Below, piece after piece: positions 1 through 9,300 of a stretch of DNA of 35,474 nucleotides. This DNA comes from a virus: positions 1-35,474 of IMG/VR virus record IMGVR_UViG_3300020183_000244, one strand, 5' to 3'. A program made the translations under genes and the position numbers. Numbering within the stretch: the first letter of the stretch is position 1; each line of letters opens with the position of its first letter. The notes beneath the pieces were generated by a model. That model made no database searches and was not told the DNA's origin. It saw nothing but the letters and a program-made list of their open reading frames with translations.

Positions 1-2
1 GT

Positions 3-71
3 CATTGGAATGACGAAATGTTACGTGAAGTCTTAGGTGAAGACTACGAAATGGTCAAAAAATCGGGATAG
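3..71 (+). CDS. C-terminal end of an upstream gene (partial, unidentified)
   Basis: An open frame enters from the window's left edge in frame 3 and stops at TAG 69-71. It gives 22 residues beginning HWNDEMLREVLG and ending MVKKSG, acidic and probably helical. The other two forward frames stop within the first 36 bases, which makes this the likely reading frame of the upstream gene. In T4-like phages the gene before gp25 is usually another baseplate or hub gene such as gp53 or gp5. The fragment is too short to assign, and I do not recognise it. Confidence 0.6.
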   Translation, partial: HWNDEMLREVLGEDYEMVKKSG

Positions 72-113
72 CAACCCCGTAAAAAGTTCTGTTTACCCAT
101 TTAGGAGAAACAG

Positions 114-314
114 ATGGCACAAAGTCCTAATCCAGACACAAATCCTTCATTGATGAAGCAAGATTTTGGTACAATTTGCTTAATTACTGATCCAAAATCA
201 GATTTATACTTAAAAAAAGCAAAAATGATGAAAAATTCACCTCCAGATGATCGTTATTCTCGTCCATGTGGCGGTGCAGGAGGTTTTGATGACTTTGTAG
301 AACGTTGGCATTAG
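114..314 (+). CDS. Small hypothetical protein (66 aa) upstream of gp25
   Basis: A 66-residue protein preceded by a good Shine-Dalgarno (AGGAGAAA at about 103-110) close to the ATG, which supports it as a real gene. I see no signal peptide or membrane segment. The N-terminal half is polar with several Asn and Pro. The C-terminal half has a Lys-rich stretch, then DDRYSRPCGGAGGFDDFVER, a Gly-rich turn with one Cys. It sits 42 bases after the upstream stop and 25 bases before gp25, inside a dense late operon, so it is probably made with baseplate proteins. I do not recognise the family and assign no function. Confidence 0.65.
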   Translation: MAQSPNPDTNPSLMKQDFGTICLITDPKSDLYLKKAKMMKNSPPDDRYSRPCGGAGGFDDFVERWH

Positions 315-316
315 AC

Positions 317-324
317 TATAAATA
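317..324 (+). promoter_or_regulatory. T4-type late promoter box (TATAAATA) before gp25
   Basis: An exact TATAAATA lies directly after the stop of the 66-aa gene. It is identical to the T4 late promoter -10 box that is read by the phage late sigma factor gp55. By T4 spacing, transcription would start near 330, giving a leader of only about 10 bases before the ATG at 340. No Shine-Dalgarno is visible in that leader. Confidence 0.7.
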
Positions 325-339
325 ATTAAAAACATTCAC

Positions 340-753
340 ATGGCAGATTATCTCTTTAAAGATTACTTTCGGGAGTTCAAAGATCTAGATATTGGGTTTC
401 AAAAGAACCCAGTAACTAAAGATTTGGTCGTTGTTAAAAATGAGACAGCAGTGACTCAATCTATTAAAAATCTTTTGCAAACAAAATTTGGAGAAAGACT
501 CATGGACCCCGATATTGGATCTAGAATATACGAGATTTTATTTGAACCATTGGATGAATTTTCTGCAACAACTTTGAAAGAAAACATAATAAATACAATT
601 AAGAACTTTGAACCTAGAGTTATTATAAACAACTGTGAAGTGAGTGCAGAATCATCAGATTCTAATGAAATATTGGTTGATATTGATTATACAATTGTTG
701 GTGAAAATCTTTCCATTCAAAGCAGATTTATCCTAGAGAGACCAGGGGATTAA
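340..753 (+). CDS. 25: Baseplate wedge protein gp25 (W/TssE family)
   Basis: A 137-residue protein, close to T4 gp25 (132 aa). This family (P2 gpW, type VI secretion TssE) sits in the inner baseplate, binds gp6 and starts sheath polymerisation. The diagnostic stretch at residues 50-70 has FGERLMDPDIGS followed by ILFEP, matching the family pattern of G-E-R then a turn then LFEP. The centre (about 30-50) is the usual hydrophobic and polar helix leading into the motif. The gene overlaps gp6 by one base (TAA 751-753, ATG 753), consistent with translational coupling. The start at 340 has no clear Shine-Dalgarno but directly follows a late promoter, and the protein begins where the family does. 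Identification is firm from motif, length and position. Confidence 0.93.
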   Translation: MADYLFKDYFREFKDLDIGFQKNPVTKDLVVVKNETAVTQSIKNLLQTKFGERLMDPDIGSRIYEILFEPLDEFSATTLKENIINTIKNFEPRVIINNCEVSAESSDSNEILVDIDYTIVGENLSIQSRFILERPGD

Positions 754-3281
754 TGAAACCAACAAATTTAACAAATATAGATTTTGCTGATATTAGGGAA
801 TCAATAAAATCCTATATGAGAACTCGTCCAGAGTTCACAGACTATGATTTTACTGGATCTACTCTGTCATATTTGTTAGATATTTTAGCATACAATACAT
901 ATTATTCAGCATTTAATGCAAATATGGCATTAAATGAATTATTTTTAGATAGTGCAACAACAAGAGATAACGTTGTCAATCTTGCTAAGTTATTAAACTA
1001 TACACCAACATCATATAGGGCAGCATATGCATGTATAGATGTGGAAGTATATACTGAAATAGGTAATAATGGATTATATCCACCGTATGTTCTATTAAAA
1101 AAGGGCAATGTATGTAGTGGACTTATTGGTGGGGCTTCTTACAGTTTTTGTACGCAAGAAGATAAAATAGCAAAAGTAGATCAAACAACTGGATATGCAT
1201 GTTTTAAAAATTTTGCTGTTTATGAAGGAAATCACCTAACGTATGAATATACAGTAGATAAAACGGTAAATCAAAAATATCTCATTCCAAATGAAAGGGT
1301 TGATACCAGTTTATTGAAAGTTTCTGTTCGTGCAAACGCTCAAGCAACACAATATGACACATATAATATAGTTCAAAATATTACAACCATTGATCCTCTT
1401 AGTAGAGTGTATTTTCTATCGGAAACTAATGATAGGAGATATGAAGTAGTTTTTGGAGATGGTATATTAGGAAAAGAACTTGAAACAGGTCAAGTTATTA
1501 CTCTTGATTATATAACCACAAGTGGTATGACTGCAAACAACATTCAACAATTTGCATTTGTTGGAGAAATTGTAGATGCAGACAATATTGCATATAATGA
1601 TGCAACATTAAAATTAAATATGAAGTCTCAGAGTGGTTCTGCACAAGAAACTCTCAAATCCATAAAATTTAATGCACCAAGAGCATACGCAGCACAAAAT
1701 AGAGCAGTAACTGCAAAAGATTACGAAAACTTAACTAAAATTGTATATCCAAATGCAAAATATGTAAATGCATTTGGTGGAGAAACATTAACCCCTCCTG
1801 TATATGGAAAAGTGTTTTTGTCTATTAGAACAAAGACGGGAGCAAAATTAAATAATTTAACAAAAAAAGATATTGTACGTAATTTACGACCATATGCTAT
1901 GGCATCGGTTGATATTGTGATTGAGGATCCAAATGAACTATTTGTTGAGTTGAATGTCCTGGTAATTACTAATAATTTTGTAACTACTTTTGGTGATGGA
2001 ACTTTATCTCAAAGTACTTCGGAAAAACTTAAGGCAAAGGCACTAAATGCCTTACAGGAATACGGAGACAATGAAGATTTAAGTAATTTTGACAAAACAT
2101 TCTCTATCACCAAATTACAAACTGATATTCTAAAATCAGATACCAATATTCAAGATGTACTGACAAATATAAGTTTGTATAAAAGAGCTCTATACCCAGA
2201 AGAGTCTAGTCCTCAAACATTTAATTTTGATTTTGGTGTTTCTTTTGACTGTAGTTGCAGTTCAACACCAGGAAATAGTATTCAAAGTAGTGTTTACTAC
2301 ACCACAGATAGACCAGGTGTACCTCAATATTTTGAAGATGATGGTTCTGGAGTATTGAGATCATTTACACTGTTAAATAATAAAAAAACCATCCTTGATA
2401 GAAATGTTGGATCATACAGTTGTGATACTGGTAAAATTACATTTGGTCCAGTAAATATAGAAGGTAGTAATGATCTACAGGATACTCTGGCAAATCCAGA
2501 CAATACTCCAACAGTTCCTCCAGAAAATATACTATATGATCCAGGCACAGAAATTCCAGGTATTATGACTATTGATACTGTGCCACCTGTAAGTCAAGTT
2601 GGTGTCATAATACCAACAAATGCAAATAATACATCTTATATCTATGTTCCAGTTGGTACTCTTCCAGGTGGAGGTACTCTTCCAAGTGGTGGCGGTACTT
2701 TTGTCCCTTCTGTCACAGGATCTGCTATTCCAGGAACCTTTGCTGTAACATCACCTGCTACTGGAGTTGGTACTTTTACACCTATAGTTGTTGCTCCTAC
2801 TGGTGGTACAGGAACAGGATCTGGAACAGGAAGCGCAGGAGCTTCAGCAGGAGGCGGTGGAACCGCTGGCGGCGGTAGTGGCGCAGGAGGTACTGGTACA
2901 GGTGGTGCAGGAACCACTGGAGGCGCTACAGGCGGGTATGGTGGTACGAGCACTGCTGGATCTACAGGAGCTCCTACAAGCACCACTTTCTCCCCAATCT
3001 CATCGAGTTTGATTCCAACAGCAATTACAGTTGGAGGAGCTCCTGCAACTCTGTCGGTATCTCCTGGAACATTCTCACCTGGAACTACAATGACATTTGG
3101 TATTCCTTCTATTGCTGTAGTTCCTCCTGGTTCTCCAGTCATAGGGACTTTCATAACTGGAGGAACTCCTGGAAGTCCTGGTACAACTGGTGGTTTACCA
3201 GGACTCCCTGGCGCAATAGTATTTACACCACCACCACCAACCACAGCGCCGCCAGCAGGTGGTTCTGGATGTTATGTATAA
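753..3281 (+). CDS. 6: Baseplate wedge protein gp6 (baseplate J-like) with Gly/Pro-rich tail
   Basis: An 842-residue protein; T4 gp6 has 660. gp6 (P2 gpJ family) forms the dimeric wedge ring that joins gp25, gp53 and gp7 and drives the baseplate shape change. Family signs are the N-terminal helical region (YTGSTLSYLLDILAY-like, residues about 30-60), the FGDGILGKELETGQ segment near residues 233-247, and AQNRAVTAKDYENL near 313-327, the J-family NRAVT..DY motif. The start overlaps gp25 by one base, with AGGGG at 744-748 as ribosome site. The unusual part is residues about 632-842, a Gly/Ser/Thr/Pro-rich extension with no counterpart in T4 gp6, ending PPPPTTAPPAGGSGCYV. The core assignment is strong; the tail's role is unknown. 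Confidence 0.92.
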   Translation: MKPTNLTNIDFADIRESIKSYMRTRPEFTDYDFTGSTLSYLLDILAYNTYYSAFNANMALNELFLDSATTRDNVVNLAKLLNYTPTSYRAAYACIDVEVYTEIGNNGLYPPYVLLKKGNVCSGLIGGASYSFCTQEDKIAKVDQTTGYACFKNFAVYEGNHLTYEYTVDKTVNQKYLIPNERVDTSLLKVSVRANAQATQYDTYNIVQNITTIDPLSRVYFLSETNDRRYEVVFGDGILGKELETGQVITLDYITTSGMTANNIQQFAFVGEIVDADNIAYNDATLKLNMKSQSGSAQETLKSIKFNAPRAYAAQNRAVTAKDYENLTKIVYPNAKYVNAFGGETLTPPVYGKVFLSIRTKTGAKLNNLTKKDIVRNLRPYAMASVDIVIEDPNELFVELNVLVITNNFVTTFGDGTLSQSTSEKLKAKALNALQEYGDNEDLSNFDKTFSITKLQTDILKSDTNIQDVLTNISLYKRALYPEESSPQTFNFDFGVSFDCSCSSTPGNSIQSSVYYTTDRPGVPQYFEDDGSGVLRSFTLLNNKKTILDRNVGSYSCDTGKITFGPVNIEGSNDLQDTLANPDNTPTVPPENILYDPGTEIPGIMTIDTVPPVSQVGVIIPTNANNTSYIYVPVGTLPGGGTLPSGGGTFVPSVTGSAIPGTFAVTSPATGVGTFTPIVVAPTGGTGTGSGTGSAGASAGGGGTAGGGSGAGGTGTGGAGTTGGATGGYGGTSTAGSTGAPTSTTFSPISSSLIPTAITVGGAPATLSVSPGTFSPGTTMTFGIPSIAVVPPGSPVIGTFITGGTPGSPGTTGGLPGLPGAIVFTPPPPTTAPPAGGSGCYV
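2648..3278 (+). repeat. Gly/Ser/Thr/Pro-rich low-complexity tail of gp6
   Basis: Encodes about 210 residues made largely of Gly, Thr, Ser, Pro and Ala. It includes runs such as GGGGTAGGGSGAGGTGTGG, short related units (VGTLPGGGTLPSGGGTF), and Pro-rich pieces such as PGSPGTTGGLPGLPGA. Base composition rises sharply in G and C compared with the flanking sequence (many ggt, gga, ggc and gca codons), and related short DNA units recur (ggtactcttccaggtggagg-like). This is the pattern expected from slippage expansion. It probably forms a flexible or extended linker exposed on the baseplate. Confidence 0.8.
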
Positions 3282-3297
3282 AAGCTTTTAAAATAGC

Positions 3298-3305
3298 AAT
3301 AAATA
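3298..3305 (+). promoter_or_regulatory. T4-type late promoter box (AATAAATA) before the giant gene
   Basis: AATAAATA lies 50 bases upstream of the ATG at 3355. T4 spacing predicts a transcript start near 3311, two bases before a perfect hairpin (3313-3335). A Shine-Dalgarno (TAGGAAAA, about 3343-3350) follows. The box, hairpin and ribosome site are thus arranged in order within a leader of about 44 bases. Confidence 0.55.
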
Positions 3306-3312
3306 TTTCAGA

Positions 3313-3335
3313 TACATATTGGATCTCAATATGTA
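3313..3335 (+). promoter_or_regulatory. Perfect 9-bp hairpin in the giant gene's leader
   Basis: TACATATTG (3313-3321), loop GATCT (3322-3326), CAATATGTA (3327-3335): a perfect 9-bp inverted repeat with a 5-base loop. There is no T-run after it, so it is not an intrinsic terminator. It would sit at the very 5' end of a transcript started from the box at 3298-3305 and leaves the ribosome site at about 3343 free. A role in protecting the long mRNA or in tuning translation is inference. Confidence 0.55.
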
Positions 3336-3354
3336 AGTAAACTAGGAAAATCAA

Positions 3355-6300
3355 ATGCAAGATAAAACATCGGTTTCTCGGTCAGTATCTACTCAAGTAC
3401 CAGAATTTATCAAAGAAGCTAATCCTTTATTTGAGAAATTTTTAGATGCGTATTATAGATCTCAAGAAAAAACTGGTGGTGCAATAAACATCATTAACAA
3501 CTTGACTGATTACTTAGATGTAGATAAGTTTGAATTGAACAAAATAAATGGTTCAACTACATTAATCGTACCTGTTGAAAAAAACACAAAAAACATTGAA
3601 GTAGAAAATACTGATGGTTTTCTAGATAGAGACGGATCTGTTATTATTGATGATGAGGTAATCTATTATGAGACACTTAGAAAATCACCAGATGTCTCAT
3701 TTGGTCCATCAATTTCATATTCAGAATTTAATAAGAAGTCAGTTATCTTATCAAATCCTTATTTGTTGTTCAATGGTGTACGAAGAGAGTTTGATTTAAG
3801 ATCAAACAATGAACCAATTTTTCCACCAAGCCCAAGGCATATAATTGCTACTTTATATGATAAAGTATTAGTGCCAGATGTCGATTATATTATTGTAAAT
3901 GATAAAATTAGATATACTACAGCGCCCAGAACATTTGATGCTTTGGGACTAGGTGATAATGCAACAGATATTTCAATCTATTATTTGAAAGGATTTGAGA
4001 CAAATCAAATCATGTCTATTACATCTACTGCATTAGGCAATCGTAAATTCAGATTGACACACACCATTGGTACTACTAGCACTCCATTTGTTGCATCATC
4101 AACTGTGCTTTCAATAGTTATTGTCGATGGAAAACTATTGATCCCAGAAAAAGAATATTCAATTAGTGGTTCCACTTTAATTTTAAATGTATCGGCATCA
4201 AATCCAGTAGTAGACTATGTTGGTTATATTAATTACACACCATTAACTGTCGGTAGTGGATGTGTAGCATATTCTGTAATTAATGATTTTGGTCAGGTAG
4301 AATCAGTTCGAGTTAGTAATCCTGGATCAAATTATAAAATTGAAAATGTCCCTCAAGTTAGTTTTAGCTCTCAGGTAGGATCTAATGCTACTGCAAAAGC
4401 ATTAGTTAATGGTATTCAAAAAATTTCTTTACTATTTGGCGGAACTGGTTATTCGCCATTAAATCCACCAAAAGTAATTATCCAAGATCCAACGAATCCT
4501 GATGGAGAAGTTCCAATTATTACATCAACAGTTAACTCTTCAGGTAATGTAGATTCATTAGAACTTGTTAATAGTGGAAGTGGATATGATTTTATTCCAA
4601 GAATTCAATTTATAAACCCTTTTGGTGCCGAGGTTGGATCCGCAACAATCAGCAGTACTGGTAGTATTACTTCTGTAAGTGTAGTTTCTAACGGTCTCTT
4701 CTACAGCACACCACCAAATATTTACATTGATCCCCCAAGTGGTTCAGGTGTACAATGTATCTTACAAGGAGTATTAAATTCCGATGGTGGTTTACAGTCA
4801 GTTACAGTTGTAAATCCTGGTAAAGGTTATTCAACATCGAATCCTCCTAGAATTAAGGTTATTCAACCAACAGGTGCTCAAGTTTTAGATGTTGAAGTTG
4901 ATAGTTTTGGGCGAGTAATTAATATTGAGATATTATCTGGAGGAAGTGGTTATGAAAACATTCCTAGTGTTTACATTGTTGATGATAGAAAAGATAATCT
5001 TGGTAATCCTATAGGAGGCGAAGGGGCAAAAGCAGTAGCAACGATTTTTAATAATCAAATTATTGATATCAGTGTTACTGATTTTGGTTCTGGGTACTCT
5101 TCTATAGACCCACCAAAAATTTATATTTCATCTCCAGAAGGAGCAAGAGCATCAGCAGAAATTGGTGATGGTCAAATAACTGGATTTAAGATCTTAAGTG
5201 CTGGTGATGGATATTCTAAATCTGAATTTGTTGGATGTAGTAGAGGTGTAAGCGGCATCGTTGACTATACAAATGATAATAAAGTTATCTTTTCAAATGA
5301 ATCTAAATCTGTTGCATCTCAACACAAAACAGGATCTACTGTAAAAAGTTTAGATTCGGTATTCTTTAAAGTTTTAATAAAGAGATTATTAAGTCAATAC
5401 CTACCTGGTTTATCTGATATTGCAATCGATAAACTAAATATTGCTAATGTTCTTAGAACAGTAAAAGATTTTTATGCATCTAAAGGAACACAATTTGCAA
5501 TCAAGTATCTATTTAACTTACTATACAATTCTCAAGTAGAAATTTCCTATCCAAAAGATCAAATTATAAAACCATCTGCATCAAGTTGGTCCGTTGATAC
5601 AATATTACGTGCTAAATTAATTTCTGGATCTGCTTTAAATTTGTCTAATGGACTACTAGTTCAAGAAGAAAGTGAAGTTGATACAAATATCAAGACAGCA
5701 ACAGCACTGATAGAAAATTATATTGCAATTCAAACTCCTAAGTATGATGTTTATGAACTTATTCTATCTGAAGAAAGTATTACAGGCAAATTTGTAATTC
5801 CATATAAAACCAAATTAACGGAAAAGGTTTCACCTACAGATGTAATTATTACTGTAGACTCTACCGTTGGATGGCCAGAAAGAAATGGAGAGATTTTAAT
5901 TAATGATGAGGTAATTCGTTATAAAGAAAAATCACTGACTCAGTTCATTGAATGTACTAGAGGAATTACAGGAGTTGCAGAAGAATACGATTCTGGTACT
6001 GAAGTCGGTTCAAATTTCTATCTAGTTGTTAACAAAGGAACTTCTAACGAAGTCGTTCTATCTGTCTTAGGAATTATTGAAGCAAATAAAACAACACTAC
6101 TTGACGATGGTAGTTATTATTTGAGTGGAGACAAATTAACAATTTCTAAATTAGGATCTACGGAAGACATTAAACTTCTTGATAGTTGGTTGTATAATGT
6201 TAAAAAATTACTTAAAGTTGTATCTATTGGATTTGGTGGTCTTAATGATACTACAGCAACGGTTTTATGTGAAAACAAACATGGTCTATTAATTGGAGAT

Positions 6301-9300
6301 CAAGTAACAATCTATGGTGCTAATCCAATTGTATTCAATGGTTCATTTTTAGTCACTTCAATTCCTACAGACTTTACATTTACATATACATTACCACAAC
6401 CAGCAAACCAGAATCCACAAGGCAACATCCTAATCTCTATAGATTTAAATAAAGGTAAAAGTGATTCTGCATCTATTAATACGTCAATTAGTAAATTTGC
6501 AACCAATATTCAAAATTCATTTTTTGATTCAAAGTGTGTATATGTTGCTGCTAGTGGTATTCCAAATTATAAGATTGGACCATTCTTAGGAACTGCACTT
6601 TTACCAGGCAATCAAAGAAAACTAAATAAATTTCCAAAAGTACCAGAGACCATTTCACTAAAAACACCAACAGTTCCAGGAGGAGTTGGTAGTTATGTTA
6701 ATGGTGTAAGTGTATGGAATTATAAATCGGAGGAAAAATTTCCTTTTGGTCCTCTAACCAGCATCGCAATTGTTGAACCAGGAAAAGATTATGATGCTGT
6801 TATACCTCCTGTGTTAACAGTATCTGGTGGTGGAGGTTCTGGGGCAACTGCTAGAGTAATCGTTAATGGTTCTATTAGCGATGTTGAGGTGTTAACCCAA
6901 GGTTCTGGATACACTACTTCTCCTCTAGTTTCTATTTCTGGAGGGGGAGGAGAAGGTGCTACAGCGACTGCAGTTATCACTAATGGAAGAGTATCAAGAA
7001 TTTTAGTTAATACTGGAGGAACAGGTTTTACTGCAGAACCAATTATTAATATTAGTGGTGGAGGGGGATCAGGTGCTACAGCAAAAGCAAGTGTAAGAGG
7101 TCCTGTAAGTAATGTAATCATTACCGCTAATGGTAGTGGATATATTGATAATCCAACAATTAGTTTAAGTAGTGGTGAGGGTGCTGCTGCTGAAGCTTAT
7201 GTCAATAATGGAAGATTGGTGTCTATTGCTGTAATTGCTTCTGGAAATAATTATACTACTGCTCCACGAGTAATTATAACTGGAGATGGTTTTGGTGCTG
7301 TGGCAAAAGCAACAATTTCTAGTGAAGGTGCAGATGCAGGCAGAGTCACTGGAATTACAATTTTAAATAAAGGTATTGGTTATAAAACAGGAACAACATT
7401 AATTAGACTAGAATCTATTGGTGAACTTGCTGAATTTAAGTCATCAATTTTTGAATGGACTTTTAACTTAAATGAGACCACAACCACTGATTATGCAAAC
7501 GGATCTATATTTGAAGGTTTTAATAAACAGTTTGGCGGTGAATATGGACACATCTCCAATCCTAAACAATTAAGATTTGTTCTTGGAGATAATTTACAAG
7601 TAGTTGATGGTCAAATAGTAGAAAAGGAAAGTGGTTTACAGCATTCTCCTATTATTGGATGGGCATTTGATGGTAATCCAATTTACGGACCATATGGATT
7701 GAGCGATCCAACTAATATTAATAGTGGTATAGCACAAATTAAAAGTGGTTATAGTTTAAAACCAAATCTTGTTTTTGATGAAATACTAAACTTAAATCCT
7801 GTTAGAATTGACGGACCACCACTATTACAATATCCTGCAGGAACTTTCATCGACGATTACGAGTATCTATTTAGAAGTGAGTCAATTTTCCTGGATGAGT
7901 ATAATGGGAGATTTACTAAAACTCCAGAATATCCAGATGGTATCTATGCATATTTTGTAACCATAAACACTAATGGAACTTCGGCTTTCCCTTATGTAGT
8001 CGGTCCAAATTATTACTCTGTTCCTGATGATTGGAACTTATCTCAATTTGCAGTTCAAGCATATATTCCAACTGGTATTGTTAGATATAGAGATCCTTTT
8101 GAAAATGTTGATATTGATGTTGAAAGACAAGCAAACGAAGAAACAAATGCACTTACTCTTGAAAACGGAGATGTTCTGACTTTTGAAGTCGAGGATGAAA
8201 ACAAAGATGGTATACTTACATCAGATGAGATCAATGATCCCAATATCATATTTGAAGAAGATAAATTAGAAATTTTTGATTATTTTCCTAGAATTGATGT
8301 CGCATCAAAAGTAGACATTGAAGTAGAAACTACAACTAAATTTGAAGATGCAAAAATTAGTGAATTCTTAATCGAAAATCCTGGAACAAACTATCAAGTT
8401 GGAGACGTACTAGTATTTGATGATACGGGTACAGATGGATATGGTGCATCAGCATCAGTGTCGAAAATTTTAGGTGAGACTGTTAGTAGTTATACTTACA
8501 GATACAATTCTACACTAGATAAATTTGAAGGTGTACTACAAACCCAAGTTCCACACAATTTAGAAGTTGGAGATTCGGTAGATATTTTAACTGTTCCTCA
8601 AATGGAACCTGCTAGTAAAACTATCAAGGTGATAACTGTCACTGGATTGGAAAATATCACAACTAATCAAAAAGGTGTTGGATATACAACAGATTTTCCT
8701 GCTGTAATTACTGTTGAGTCAAAAACTGGCAAAGATACACTGTTGACACCTGTGACAACTTCTACTGGATTAGTAAATGGTGTTAATATTGTTAATTCTG
8801 GTAATTCATATGATACTTCTCCCAGGATAAGAGTCACTCATCCACAAGTGGCAGCAAGAGCAAGTTATTTTGCAACTACGCTAGTTGGTGGTTCTGAATT
8901 TAAAATCATAAATTCAATTGTAGAATCAACAAAAGATGTATATGCAGTTGGTTATTTGAAATCTACAACTGGCGATAAGAGTGGAGTAATAATTAAATTT
9001 AATAGTCTAGGGACAATTGTTTGGCAAAAAAGCATTACACCTGTTTCTCCATCTGGGGAACTAAAGGATATAGAGTTTATTTCATTGTGCAAAAAAGGAA
9101 CTTCTATCTATGTTGTTGGAAACAACAGACCGAATCCAGCAATTACGAATGCATTTAATCCAGATATTTATCTTGCAAAGTATACAGAAAATACAACGGG
9201 AACAAATTGCACTTTATCTTGGCAAAAACAATATGGTGGTATCAGTGGAACAACAAGAGCTGATTACGCAACAGACATAACCGCATATAACGAAAACGTT

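Noticed and set aside
79-96. GTAAA / TTTAC stem between the upstream gene and the 66-aa gene
   Set aside because: Only five pairs, an 8-base loop and no T-run, so it is too weak to call a terminator or regulatory hairpin.
3157-3222. Possible collagen-like Gly-X-Y domain in the gp6 tail
   Set aside because: Only a few triplets (GTPGSPGTT) are in register; the period breaks at once (GGLPGLPG), so it is low complexity rather than a collagen helix.
2642-3244. A 200-codon open frame on the minus strand opposite the end of gp6
   Set aside because: It is a mirror of the Gly/Pro-rich repeat: Gly and Pro codons read in reverse give Pro and Gly, and few stops occur. It has no ribosome site and lies wholly inside gp6.
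6789-7121. A minus-strand open frame (110 codons) across GSGY array 2
   Set aside because: It is a shadow of the GGGGSGATA repeats, showing the reversed PDPPPP-like pattern, with no start signal of its own.
6772-7400. Regular DNA repeats as a CRISPR or mobile element
   Set aside because: The repeats are in frame, encode a continuous beta-repeat protein and lack the identical direct repeats and unique spacers of CRISPR; no transposase or terminal inverted repeats flank them.
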